Shown here one piece after another: positions 1 to 10,530 of a stretch of DNA of 64,000 nt. The notes under the pieces were generated by a model, which was given only the letters and a program-made list of their open reading frames with translations, was not told the origin of the DNA and searched no databases. The first letter of the stretch is position 1. Each line of letters opens with the position of its first letter. A program made the position numbers and the translations under genes. The DNA comes from Rhipicephalus microplus (taxonomy: Eukaryota > Arthropoda > Arachnida > Ixodida > Ixodidae), in the NCBI RefSeq assembly GCF_043290135.1, contig NC_134702.1, positions 79,926,317 to 79,990,316 of the forward strand, in the 5' to 3' direction.

Positions 1-1336
1 CCACACTAAACAATTTCAATCTTCTACCTATTAATAGTGTTTATGAACAGTGAATAATACAACTTTCAGGCTCTTAGGGCAATGGCAATAAGATTTCTTT
101 TTATGTTTCGCATCATTTTTTTCTTGCTATGACTAAAGTGTACTTTTAACAGCTGCTTTGCTTGAACTAACATGTTCCTTTAAATGTGTATTTTATTAGA
201 CCCCTTACTAGCCAGTGGCTATGGGTCTAACAAGTTTTGTGAAAAAAAGAAAAAAAAGTGCTCAGAACAGGATTTGGCATAGAATCGCGCCTGAATAGCA
301 ATAATAGCAACCACATGAATAGCAACAATGAGGTCGTTTTACGAAACTTTTGGCGTCGTTATCGGTGCCGTTGGTTGTTGGTGCAAAAAATCACCTCGTG
401 CGTGACTAATAAATTAAAAAAAGATGCAAATAAAATAAATAATAGGAATCGCCAGGTTCAAATGAGTATCAGAACAAGCCTGTGTGCGTGATAACCATGG
501 TGTTGTACCACACAGCCATGTGTCTGCTTGGAAATACCATCAAAAGAACTTCCTCTGCTTAGAGATCCTGTATATTTTACACCAACTTCCACTAACGGCA
601 ATCACAAATAGCATGCGAATAAGCGCAGGGGTGGCCCCGAAATTCCGTTCATCATGGGCACCTTGCTAGTTGTTAACGCATACTTGCAAGTGGAACACAC
701 CATGAATTTACTCTGGTTTCTGTTGCTGTTACTGCTCCCAAAACCTTGTTGGAGCAAGCCACGTGGGTTCGTCGCAACCCCACTCAGGAGCACGTGGGTT
801 CATAGCACGTTTACAGAATCTCGTTCTCCAATGCCATCATAAAATTTTTGAAAGACTGTAGGTGGTGGAGGGCACGTGGGCGCGTTCTTGGCTTGTGCCA
901 GCTGATGCGCGTGCACAGTAACAGTGAATGATTACATACACCTCAGTGAGCTTCGCCATAAGGAGCCTCGCATCTATAGTGAGTAGCAGCTTCTTCAAAT
1001 GAGTACCAGCGGAGTTTTCTTCGCATCTAATAACTGTCGTGGACAACTAAACAACGAACACCAATAACTGTGGTGAATTTTTTAAAGAGACAGCTGTCAC
1101 AACTACGGAATGAAATATTACAAAGTAATGAGTGCTTGCGCAGTGAATGCTGTCTGCCGTGTCACACAGGACGCCTGCCCCGGATCGTAGTTTTATCCCC
1201 ACGACGGGCTACGCGTTAACACCTTGCGCCCTCACACTGTGGAGGAGGGTACCATGAAGCAGGCGCTCTATGACATCAGCAGACAATCCCGTCAACTTTT
1301 CATTCCGTTCTCTGTGACGTAATATTTGCTACACTG

Positions 1337-1338
<2 letters not shown>
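1..1338. other. Stretch without a recognised gene
   Basis: Only short overlapping ORFs of 60-80 codons occur on both strands. None shows a domain, signal peptide or convincing coding pattern. I see no complete repeat element here. The right part runs into an AT microsatellite. Confidence 0.6.

Positions 1339-1407
<69 letters not shown>
1339..1407. repeat. (TA)n microsatellite, ~69 bp
   Basis: This is an uninterrupted TA dinucleotide tract. It lies just beyond the tail of the minus-strand SINE, so it may have grown from the SINE 3' tail. That link is an inference. Confidence 0.95.
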
Positions 1408-1411
<4 letters not shown>

Positions 1412-1440
1412 CTGTCGTGTTTTGGCAGAACATAAATGAA

Positions 1441-1553
1441 ATCTAACAGCAGACAATATTGTCAAGGAAAGTATAGGGGAGGTTATTAGACCAAATTGTA
1501 AGGTAAATATGAAGAAAGAAAAGTGGATGAAAAGATAACTTCCCGTGGGCAGG
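1441..1553 (-). mobile_element. 3' half of a tRNA-derived SINE split by an LTR element
   Basis: Read on the minus strand, this segment continues the tRNA-like head at 6514-6582 once the LTR element at 1554-6513 is removed. The shared 5-bp duplication gcagg sits at the joint. The body resembles the Ruka-type SINE described from ixodid ticks, as far as I can recall it. The family name is therefore tentative, but the split SINE structure is directly visible. Confidence 0.75.
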
Positions 1554-2689
1554 TGTCACACAGGTCCCGTAAATTAGGGATGCGATCGCCGGGCTAATTC
1601 CAAGGGCCGAAGTATCGGCCCTCCGAACCGCACCACGAAAGCGTGGACAATTTAGAAGTGGTCCTTTTTGGCGCGCCAGCGGACGCCGGCTGTGGCCCAA
1701 TGAACAAGTCGGAGCCGAGAATTGATAAACAAACAAAATTATATTCTCAATAACGGCAGATAGAAAACAATACACAAGAACGCACCCTCCACAATAGTTG
1801 CATACAATATGTCTCCAATCAAACAACGTACTACACAGTACAATCAGCCACACTCGAAACAACGGACACAGACAACAATACGCACCACAATGCAGTCGCA
1901 TGCATTGAACAACCAAGACACTTAAAGACTAAAGAGATAAAAAACCTATTCAGTCCAAAGTTCTTGGAAAAAAAGTCTGGATGATACTCTTCCGAGAATC
2001 ACTCACTCAAAGTCCAGCGTTGTTGTCGTTCCGCTGCCCCTGAAGTTTCTTTTCCAGGAAACCTCGCGTCTGCAGTTGGCCTCTCTCCAAGCTTTCAACT
2101 CCTTCGCCGGAAACACGTCGGCTTCACACGCGCAGCTGTTGCCACGCGTCTTCGCTCGATAGCGGTAGACACACGCTCTTGCCTGTATCTCGAGCCTTGA
2201 CCCCTCAAGTGGAAATCCTCTTCTTTTCCTGCTTTGTCTCCACGGACAAAACCTTCGCCGACTACACGGCGGAATCCCTACGCGCTCTGGCGCTAACTTC
2301 CGTCTTCTCCTGATCTTTCGTCTCGGCTGCTCGATTAAATACCTTCCACGCGAAATTCCAGAATGTTCTCGTCATTTCGTCGGCGCGATATGCAGCAAAG
2401 GCTGGGGGAAGGCGCGAGACTGTACGAGGGTCGTCCGCGACAGATGACTCAACCCGGCATAACACGCCCCTTTCCATCTAGAAATTTCCAGTGCTTGCTC
2501 GGCCGCCGTTGTGGGGTGAGGAGGTTCGTCGGTGAAGCCACGCTTCCGAGAGGAGAGGCTCGCGCGCCCGGGGAGCCTTTAGATGTTTGTTTTCTTTTTC
2601 TTTCTTTTTCGTTGACCTCGCGGCGTCAATCTGGCGGTTCGTCGCGAGAATTTGGCGGCGCGCCCTTTTTGAGCGCTCGTTCTGTGATA
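1554..2689 (-). repeat. Downstream (3') LTR, 1,136 bp
   Basis: It begins tgtcacacagg and ends tctgtgata on the plus strand, against tgacgcacagg and tctgtgaca in the partner LTR, so it has near-canonical TG...CA ends. It aligns with 5379-6513 over its full length, with a few substitutions and small indels (for example an extra ctc near 2100). It carries no protein of its own. The short ORFs inside it recur in the partner LTR because the DNA is duplicated. Confidence 0.95.
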
Positions 2690-2705
2690 CTGCCCCCCAC
2701 TTTAA
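2690..2705 (-). promoter_or_regulatory. Polypurine tract for plus-strand DNA priming
   Basis: On the minus strand it reads cttaaagtggggggca(g), directly abutting the downstream LTR. That is the position and composition expected of an LTR-element PPT. It also fixes the element's orientation. Confidence 0.85.
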
Positions 2706-3079
2706 GAATATTATCTCATAATATTCAAAACCACACAAACGAGCGCGAACAGTCACCAAACACTCTAACAGACTGTAACACAATTCGTCGCTCATCACAC
2801 TTCACATTCACAGTAGATCACTCAATACAATTGTACATTGTAATTCAGTTCCACAACACATGAAATATAGCCACAGGTACATGAATGCAACACTCCAACA
2901 CATATTCCAAACAATACAAATATACAATGTTCTTTCATTACAACCATTGTACAATGCTATACATCACATCGCCGTAACAAAAAATTTGACTCACTCGACA
3001 TACAGTTGTGACACAGGATAACAAAACACAACACATTGAGGCTCAACACAGACAACGCATTCCAATTTGTCCTCAGCAC

Positions 3080-3548
3080 CTATCCTGAGTACTTCGAGCA
3101 GCGCTTGCGCCCTTTTTTGCGGTGCTCGCTCGACTTCTTGTTTTTCCGCGTTCTTTTTCGGCGAGCCCTTTCCAACGACGGTATCTGAGGCGGCGTCTCA
3201 GCCATCGTTGTCACTTCCGACACCGTTAACGGGTCATGACGCTCAACCGATCCTGCCCGGTTATTCACCCGCTTGTTCATGTCTCGACATTTGGCCTGGC
3301 TGGCCAACTCCGTCACCTTTACACGGTTGGTCGGTTGAGGTCGTGCCGACGTAAGTCCAGCTGCTCGGCCCGTGAACTCATTCATTCAACACGATCATCT
3401 TCTCGTTCACTGTCTCTTGCGCCGCGGCTTCACCTTGGGCTCTAGTGAGATCCGTCACGGGCGGCTCCTTCCTTGTATCTCGCGGTCGCTGGGTTGGCGA
3501 GGACTCTATCTTAGGGTCTTCTCTCAAACATTCTGGATCATTCGGTCC
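3080..3548 (-). pseudogene. Gag-protease C-terminal extension of the LTR element
   Basis: This follows the protease in the same minus-strand frame after one in-frame TGA (3549-3551). It is open until a duplicated gaat (near 3375-3382) shifts the frame, then open again to a stop at 3080. The second part is very basic, rich in Arg and Lys, and has no recognisable polymerase motif. From here to the PPT the DNA is AT-rich and non-coding. In a complete Gypsy-type element this is where reverse transcriptase would start, so this is the edge of the pol deletion. Confidence 0.6.
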
Positions 3549-4229
3549 TCACGCCCCGTCGATGTTTCCGATGACGAGGTCGTACAGGGGGGTCGTCATG
3601 CATAAAGCAGTAACCTTCCCACTGAAGTACGGGGTTTCAACCTCGATTTCTGTTTCGGGAAGCATCCGAACCGTGCGGTCAATTAGGCAGACCGGTTTCG
3701 TTTTGCCTGTTAACTCACTTTCCCGCACCAAATTTCTCCGTACGATAACAGTGGAGCTGCCGGTATCTGTTAACACCGTAATCTTTTTGTCCGCAACTTT
3801 TTCAGGCAGCGTTGGCATTCCCTTCGAAACACCGGTTGGCTGTTTTGTCATTACACCACCCACAATAGGAATTTTCTCCCCATTTTTCAACTCTACGAAT
3901 CCATCGGTAACGTCATCAACGGTTTTTGGTGCCACTTGTGCACAGGATACTTGGTGAGTTTGACTCGTTCCTTTACGACATGCGTCTGCCTTGTGCCCAG
4001 TCTGACCACACTTAAAACATTTTACTACCGTAGGGCTCGTAAAGATCGTTCGACAGTTTTTTTCACGATGACCCACTCGGTTACACAGAAAACATCGCGG
4101 AATGCTCTCTGGTGCACGCTTCTTTTCTTCGGGTGCCGATTTCTTCGAATCTTCAGGACAATCCTTCTTGACCTTGGCCAAATTAGTGCCACCTTGCGCT
4201 TCCAAGAATTCATCAGCCAATTCAAGCAT
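3549..4229 (-). pseudogene. Gag nucleocapsid and retropepsin region
   Basis: The 226-codon reading frame holds two CCHC zinc knuckles of CX2CX4HX4C form, CFLCNRVGHREKNC (residues 46-59) and CFKCGQTGHKADAC (71-84). A retropepsin active site TDTGSS follows (about 154-159), with the C-terminal family motif LVIGN (about 218-222). In retrotransposons the knuckles bind element RNA and the protease matures Gag. The first ATG is internal: upstream frames carry the rest of Gag, displaced by frameshifts. It ends at a TGA that probably replaced a CGA, because sensible sequence continues in frame. Recognition is firm; function is lost in this copy. Confidence 0.9.
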
Positions 4230-4256
4230 GCCTTCAAGTGAGTCAGCCTTCCTCTC

Positions 4257-4769
4257 TTACAAGTACAGCGACAGGCTTGGGTGGCAACTAGTGAAAAACT
4301 GTTCTCTATTTAGGAGCTCTCTAAGTTCATCGTACTCCTGCGCTGTCCCTGAAAGTTCAATCCATCTGTCGAAATAATGGCTAAGTCGGGCGACATACTG
4401 CGTAGCCGTCTCACCATCAGCTAGCTTTCCTGTCCGAAATCTGTCCCGGAATCCTTCCACAGTAAACCTAAATCGCTTCAGCAAAGCAGCTTTCACCTTT
4501 GCGAAGTTGGCTGCATCGGTCGGCGTCAGCCTACCGTACACACTGAGCGCTTCACCACTCAAGCAAATACTCAAAGCAGTTGCCCATTGATGTTCCGGCC
4601 AATTCTGGCTCCTTGCAATCGTCTCGAATCTATGAAGGTACGCGTCAAGGTCGTCCTTCCTCTCATCAAACGCTACGAGCAGCTTGCTTGGGTTCAAGCA
4701 GAAGCCGTGGTCCTCCCGTTCGCTGCTTTCAAGTCTAGCATGGACCGGAGCTTCACTTCGCTGTTGCAA
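4257..4769 (-). pseudogene. Gag capsid-like region
   Basis: This 170-codon piece has the pattern of Gypsy-type capsids: an acidic stretch, an aromatic FETIAR motif, then ALSICLSGEAL and LLKRF helices, and a GETATQYVARL segment near residue 120. It should join the knuckle-protease frame at 4229 and the coiled-coil frame at 4779, but both joins are broken by frame changes. The capsid would assemble the particle that packages element RNA. The assignment rests on motif order and on its place between coiled coil and knuckles. Confidence 0.85.
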
Positions 4770-4778
4770 ACGGAGCCG

Positions 4779-5176
4779 CTAGAGTTCTATCTCGTGCTGT
4801 CGCTGCCGTTCGCTTTTCTCTCTTTCTTCTTTCGCCCTCTCAGCTGCCATTCTTTCTCTCTCCAGCTCCAACTTCAATTGCTGCTCTCTTTCTTCTCTCA
4901 GCTGTCGCTCCTTTGCCTCTCTTCCTTCTTTCGCCCTTTCAGCTGCCAGCTTTTCTCTTTCCAACTCCAACTTCAATTGTTGCTCTCTTTCTTCCTTCGC
5001 CCTTTCAGCGGCCAGCCTTTCTCTCTCCAACTCAGCTGCTTTTTCTTCCTTGGCCTTCTCAGCTGCCAACCTCTCTCTCTCCACCACCTCTTTTTCCTTC
5101 TGGCTTACCCACTTCCGTAGTTTGGCGCCGAAAGACCCATCTTCTCACGAAGACCTACTAACTTTTCGAGATCCAT
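4779..5176 (-). pseudogene. Gag N-terminal coiled coil with frameshift near its start
   Basis: The likely true start is the ATG at 5176-5174, 200 nt inside the LTR boundary, followed by a short leader (MDLEKLVGLREK). A one-base deletion about 50 nt later shifts into the long frame starting near 5087. That frame is a highly charged heptad-like coiled coil built on repeats of ERERLAAE(K/R)AKEE. Coiled-coil N-termini of this type occur in arthropod Gypsy-like Gags and probably drive oligomerisation. It ends in a stop at 4779 just before the capsid frame. Confidence 0.8.
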
Positions 5177-5353
5177 TGTGTCTCGCAAATAAAGTCTTGC
5201 CGCATGTGAAAAGTATCTGCCTAAATCAGTCTATCGGAACACTCCCCTGCGCTCGTTAACGAGAACACTGAACAACACACAAAATCGGTCCGATAGCAGT
5301 ATCAACAACTCGAGGCTCTTTCTCACTACTTTGGACACACTGTGCACCAAAAG

Positions 5354-5371
5354 GTCCTGTCGCGGACGCCA
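5354..5371 (-). promoter_or_regulatory. tRNA primer-binding site
   Basis: The plus strand reads gtcctgtcgcggacgcca, which resembles a tRNA 3' end terminating in CCA. It lies 7 nt inside the upstream LTR, on the correct side for a minus-strand element. The matching tRNA cannot be named from this sequence alone. Confidence 0.7.
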
Positions 5372-5378
5372 GATTAAT

Positions 5379-6513
5379 TGACGCACAGGTCCCGTAAATT
5401 AGGGATGCGATCGCCGGGCTAATTCCAAGGACCGAAGTATCGGCCCCCCGAACCGCACCACGAAAGCGTGGACAATTTAGAAGTGGTCCTTTTTGGCGCG
5501 CCAGTGGACGCCGACTGTGGCCCAATGAACAAGTCAGAGCCGAGAGTTGATAAACAAACAAAATTATATTCTCAATAACGGCAGATCGAAAACAATACAC
5601 AAGAACGCACCCTCCACAATAGTTGCATACAATATGTCTCCAATCAAACAACGTACTACACAGTACAATCAGCCACACTCGAAACAACGGACACAGACAA
5701 CAATACGCACCACAATGCAGCCGCATGCATTGAACAACCAAGACATTTAAAGACTAAAGAGATAAAAAACCTATTCAGTGCAAAGTTCTTGGAAAAAAAG
5801 TCTGGATGATACTCTTCCGAGAATCACTCACTCAAAGTCCAGCGTTGTTGTCGTTCCGCTGCCCCTGAAGTTTCTCTTCCAAGAAACCTCGCGTCTGAAG
5901 TTGGCCTCTCTCCAAGCTTGCAACTTCGCCGGAAACACGCCGGCTTCACACACGCAGCTGTTGCCACGCGTCTTCGCTCGATAGCGGTAGACACACGCTC
6001 TTACCTGTAGCTCGAGCCGTCACCCCTCAAGTGGAAATCCTCTTCTTCTCCTGCTTTGTCTCCACGGACAAAACCTTCGCCGACTACACGGCGGAATCCC
6101 TACGCGCTCTGGCGCTAACTTCCGTCTTCTCCTGATCTTTCGTCTCGGCTGCTCGATTAAATACCTTCCACGCGAAATTCCAGAATGTTCTCGTCATTTC
6201 GTCGGCGCGATATGCAGCGAAGGCTGGGGGAAGGCGCGAGACTGTACGAGGGTCGTCCGCGACAGATGACTCAACCCGGCATAACACGCCCCTTTCCATC
6301 TAGAAATTTCCAGTGCTTGCTCGGCCGCCGTTGTGGGGTGAGGAGGTTCGTCGGCGAAGCCACGCTTCCGAGAGGAGAGGCTCGCGCGCCCGGGGAGCCT
6401 TTATAGATGTTTGTTTTCTTTTTCTTTCTTTTTCGTTGACCTCGCGGCGTCAATCTGGCGTTTCGTCGCGAGAATTTGGCGGCGCGCCTTTTTTGAGTGC
6501 TTGTTCTGTGACA
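5379..6513 (-). repeat. Upstream (5') LTR, 1,135 bp
   Basis: Direct copy of 1554-2689. It should contain the Pol II promoter for minus-strand transcription toward lower coordinates. I did not find an unambiguous TATA box. The end ctgtgaca is followed directly by the target duplication gcagg. Confidence 0.95.
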
Positions 6514-6582
6514 GCAGGAACCGAACCTGCGACCTTCGAAAAACGCGTTCGATGCTCTACCGTTGAGCTACCGCGGCAGCTA
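6514..6582 (-). mobile_element. tRNA-like head of the split SINE
   Basis: On the minus strand a Pol III A-box (tagctcaacgg, 6570-6560) and B-box (ggttcggttcc, 6527-6517) are visible in tRNA-like spacing. The arms do not fold into a good cloverleaf, and the unit continues into a SINE body at 1553-1441. I therefore call it a SINE, not a tRNA gene. The LTR element entered immediately beyond the B-box. Confidence 0.8.
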
Positions 6583-6589
6583 TTCTACC

Positions 6590-7434
6590 AGCCACTTTTA
6601 TTGTGTATATATGTGAATTTAAACGTGGGAGTGTCTGTCAAAGCCATCCGTAGCTGTGGCGGCGAGTGTGGCACACTCTTTCATGAGCCTGTGGGGCGTC
6701 ACGTAGCACGCGAACTTTTTACGAGCTGGCAGCTGACCTATAGTCCGTCGTATACAACCTAAAACACCAAGTCTGCCAGTACGAGACCCTCGTTAATGTA
6801 TATGGGAAAGAAGTATACACTTAAGGGCTCGTTTTTCGTGTTTTGTGATATGTAAAGCAACCGCTAGCTGAACAATTCACAAGCCATGATTACGTTTCTG
6901 CCAGGCATTATAAGCACGTCTTAGCAGTATCGGTTCACGTTAGGGTACGCAAAGAAAGTTTTCAAACACCGTACCATCCGGTCAGGACGTCAGTCTAACC
7001 ACTAGACGTGCGCCAGCCACTATAGTCATCTCAACATGCTACCATATGCATCGAGTAACTCGCGAAGCTCATACGCTTTGGATTATTGCATATCAAAAAC
7101 AGCGCGGCTACACGGCGATGTAAACGGTGCGGTACTGCTATTCGTGCTAAATATAATCGTACATCTTTTAATGGGACTCCGGCGACAAAACATGTGAAAA
7201 CAAAAAGACTGACTTCGACTTCTCAAGGACTTGCGCTTTCAATGACACAATACGGAACTGACATGCAAGATGAAACAGTTTGATTCCGGCTTGAACCTTA
7301 ATTATCAGTTTTGTATACATCACCAATTTCCACTCGCGAACAACATTGTAGACGCTGGGACCACGCTATACAACTACTACGCGGAGTATTTAACACTATT
7401 GCGTTAAAATCTTGGTATAGAAAAAAATGATGGC
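6590..7434. other. Stretch without a recognised gene
   Basis: Short ORFs only. I see no domain or complete mobile element. Confidence 0.55.
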
Positions 7435-8272
7435 TTATCCACGGGGCGAATGATGTAGAGGGGGCGAAGCATCCGTCCGTCCAATCGTTCTTGCTTCCGT
7501 CCGTCCATGCCTTCTTCTGTGTGACAGTCCACGCGTCCCTCCGCCCGGCAGTGCGGGCGTCTGTCCCTGACTCCCGCACCGCTGGGCGTCCGGACGTGCC
7601 GACATCCCTGACGCGTAGCCGTGCGCGCGTCAGGGTCGTCCGCACGTCCATCCGTTCACCCGTCTCTGCGTTCGTCCATGCATCCGCCCCTGCGTCCGTC
7701 CATGCGCCCATCCGTCTGTGCAGCCATCCTTGCGTCCATCCATGCATCTGTCTGTGTGTCCGTTTGTCCATCTAGTCAACACTCCAAGTACCACCATCTC
7801 GCATCTTTTGATCATATATTCCGCATATAGAAGCACCGCCATTCAGCGGACATTCCAAGGACTAAACGAGAGCAGGTACACGCACACTTTCTTACGGCTT
7901 GCGCTTCGCGTCTACTTCCCACCTTTAACCACATCGAGTTCGTGGTATATACTAATTCACTGCATTCATGGCACTGCGGCCGAACGCTCGCTAAACCTTT
8001 CTACAATCAAAGAGATTACGCCCAGCGAGTGTAACGTAGCAACACTTTCTTGTCAGAAAGTGCTCAATGTACATGCCATTGGCTGCTAATGGGGAATTAA
8101 AAACGGGAGAATTCGGCGTCTAGTTAACGCGCACGCTGCGAACTTTAAATTGTTCAACTACGCACAGGAGGAATCTCCCACCGGCACGACCTTGCAGGTC
8201 AAAACGTAAAACTGGTTACTCACTACAATGAGTGACGAATGGGTGCCGTTTTAAGGATCTTCGCGCCTAAAA
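7435..8272 (+). mobile_element. ggggcgaagc-family repeat, copy 1
   Basis: The left module (ttatccacggggcgaatgat then ggggcgaagc at 7461) is followed by ~300 bp of degenerate ccgt/ccat tetranucleotide repeat. A shared unique body then begins cacactccaag..., and a right end (tcttcgcgcctaaaa near 8258-8272) mirrors the left motif. The long apparent ORFs in the repeat are by-products of its periodicity. Copies 3 and 5 share the layout. No transposase is encoded, so it is probably non-autonomous. Confidence 0.75.
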
Positions 8273-10216
8273 ATGATGAGAACAACAGCAAGAGCATTGG
8301 AATGAAAGAGAGCACCAGCGTGGTTTGCATCCCTGCGGCAGCACCTGGAAGTGAACTGCTTTGTAAACTCGTCCATTTATAATTAAGTTTAAAGAATCTG
8401 TTCCTCAAGTAAAGCTCGTTCTTTCAAGGAAGGCAGTAAAGGCTCATTCGGTCTCAAGTTTATGCTAATATGCTCGTAAGCAAGAAGTTCGTAGCATATG
8501 TGAATGCTCATAAAGAAGGTGCGAGAACGGCTGCGTCATCTTAGTTACGAAATATATAAAAAAGTTCCTCGATTCCTCCCTGTATAACTGCCGCTTTACA
8601 TACAAGCAATGTTTGTGGAACTAGTTAAAAGCCACAACGAAAGTGAAAGCAAACAACTAGCTGTAATTAACCATGTGCTCCACATTCTCATCTTTCAGCC
8701 CTCTTGTAGATAGAGAGAAACCCTTCCAGTGTACCTTCTTCCATTCCCGTCGTCACGCCACAAGAGCAGCTTCATCACTCTCCGCTCGGCTTTGAACAGC
8801 GCCGTGTTTGAACTCCACCCGTTCGTCCGTGCATAAGATTGTGTTCCTTATTTTCAGCGTTTGTGGGCGTCTTTGTTTGCGCGGGGGTGTGGTTGAAGTT
8901 GTCTGTTATGGGCTTGCGTGTTTGACTACCACTCCAGCGCAGGCTGCCACCGCTGTAGTGTGTATCCAAGACTCGTCAAACAATGCGGCCATTCTCCCGA
9001 AAGACGGCTCGAGGCGGCACGCCGGCATCGAGGATCTCCTCAGCTCCCTTTAGTGTTGCGTGTGAGAGAATGTGTGGTTGGGACACGAGCGATTGTAAGA
9101 AACGAAGGCATTGTGGTCGGGAGAATGAGAACAAGGAAGAGTAAACACGTAAAAGATGGGAGAGTGAGGGTGGAATAGAATAACGCTTTCTTGGACGAAG
9201 TGTGATTCTTTCTTCGGCCAGATGGCGTATCATATCGGGTGCGTTTATTTGTCAATATCCACTTCACTCTATAGAAGGAATGGAAAAGGTGATACGTTGG
9301 GCACTTCAATATATTTTGTTGCTCATCGTACATCATGCATTGTTTTGTCTTTGAATACATTGTCACGAACTTTTTGGCTTTATTTTTTTGCGTTATATTC
9401 CAAGGTTATAAATGACTGATGTAGTTTTTTGCTTTATGGAATATTTCTTTAACGCGACTCGTGAATACTGTCCTAATTTCTTTAATTTGGGAATATAACA
9501 GTCATGTTTCTCCGTAATAATAAATCATTTCGATTGAGAACTGCTGGTACTTTCTGTACCTGAACATGAAGCAAGATATAAAGGTGCCAGGTTCTGCAGT
9601 TATCGTGCGAAACCACAATTATGGATTCTTATTTCAATTCATGTTATACGTACGGAATTATTCTTGAAGCGGAAGGACTTTACATTGGAGTTTCGATTGA
9701 GTCATGTAGTGATGAAGTCAATAAATTATGGGCTTTCGGTTTTTGTGTGATAGAAGAAGACCATTCTTAAATGAATAATCTTACATGAAGTAGGTTATGT
9801 ATGATCTGCATCGACGTATGGATGGTTCAACAATGTTGCTTATGCCTTGAAAGCCTTTTATTTGCCGCGTGAGGTAGCACGTAACATTTGGTTTAACCCT
9901 TTCCTTCCCTCGCACCAATTCTGCAATTCACAATGGTCTTAATTACCACAAAGTATTACTGAACAAATACCAATTACGTTTTAAATGCAGTATGCGTACC
10001 TGTTACGTTATAATCGGGGCCTTGTTCATCGCAGATTTCAGGTTAGCGAAGAAGAAAAAAGCCTCCAAAGGCACTGCGTAAATTGTTTCTATGCTTTTTC
10101 TTGCCATGAAGCAAATTACACATGCCTCCACGAGGCTGCACCCAACTGAGGAGCTGCACTTTTTTCTTCTAGCTTGCTTTCTGTGTAGGTTTGGAGGTGA
10201 ATGTCACCTTCACTTC
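8273..10216. other. Stretch without a recognised gene
   Basis: ORFs here are under 110 codons, overlap on opposite strands and lack recognisable motifs. No complete element was identified. Confidence 0.5.
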
Positions 10217-10530
10217 CTTTTAGGGGCGAAGCTCCTTAAGGCATGGGTCTGTCTATCCTCAGTTGTTGCACGTAGCCACCAGTGGCACTTAGCCGCTCTA
10301 GAGCGGATATGTGCCACAGGGTACGCGAGATGACAAATGGCGGCACTTGGAGTGTTCACTATATGGACGCATGGACGGACGGACAGACAAACTAGGAGAC
10401 GGACGCACGGACAGACAGATGGACGCATGGATGAACGCACGGTTGGTCGCGTGGACGGACGGAAGCACGGATTAGCCGACGGACGCTTCGCCCCACTCAT
10501 CATCATTCAATCCGTGGATATGCTGGGATA
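10217..10530 (-). mobile_element. ggggcgaagc-family repeat, short inverted copy
   Basis: This copy is reversed relative to copy 1. On the minus strand it starts with atcccagcatatccacgga, passes through gtggggcgaagcgtccgt and the tetranucleotide block, then aacactccaagtgccgcca, and ends ggagcttcgcccctaaaag. Its unique body is much shorter than in copies 1, 3 and 5. Confidence 0.75.

Larger units (their letters stand above)
1554..6513 (-). mobile_element. Non-autonomous Gypsy-like LTR retrotransposon, gag-protease only
   Basis: Two direct LTRs (1554-2689 and 5379-6513) bound a ~2.7 kb interior. The element lies on the minus strand. It is flanked by a perfect 5-bp target-site duplication, gcagg at 1549-1553 and 6514-6518. 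A purine tract abuts the downstream LTR and an 18-nt tRNA-like primer-binding site follows the upstream LTR. The interior encodes a coiled-coil Gag N-terminus, a capsid-like region, two CCHC knuckles and an aspartic protease. I find no reverse transcriptase, RNase H or integrase, so pol is missing between protease and PPT. Gag is broken by frameshifts and a nonsense codon. The LTRs differ by only scattered changes, which implies fairly recent mobilisation, presumably by the proteins of a complete relative. Confidence 0.93.

Noticed and set aside
2262..2863. 166-codon and other ORFs inside the LTR
   Set aside because: They have no domain, and most recur in the partner LTR because the DNA is duplicated.
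4587..5120. 177-codon plus-strand ORF rich in Phe, Leu and Ser
   Set aside because: It is the antisense of the Gag coiled coil.
6514..6582. True tRNA gene
   Set aside because: A- and B-boxes are present but the arms pair poorly and the unit continues into a SINE body.
7298..7842. Long overlapping ORFs with repeated Arg, Pro, Ser, Trp and Thr
   Set aside because: They follow the ccgt/ccat tetranucleotide periodicity. The same occurs in the copies at 57.4 and 58.6 kb.
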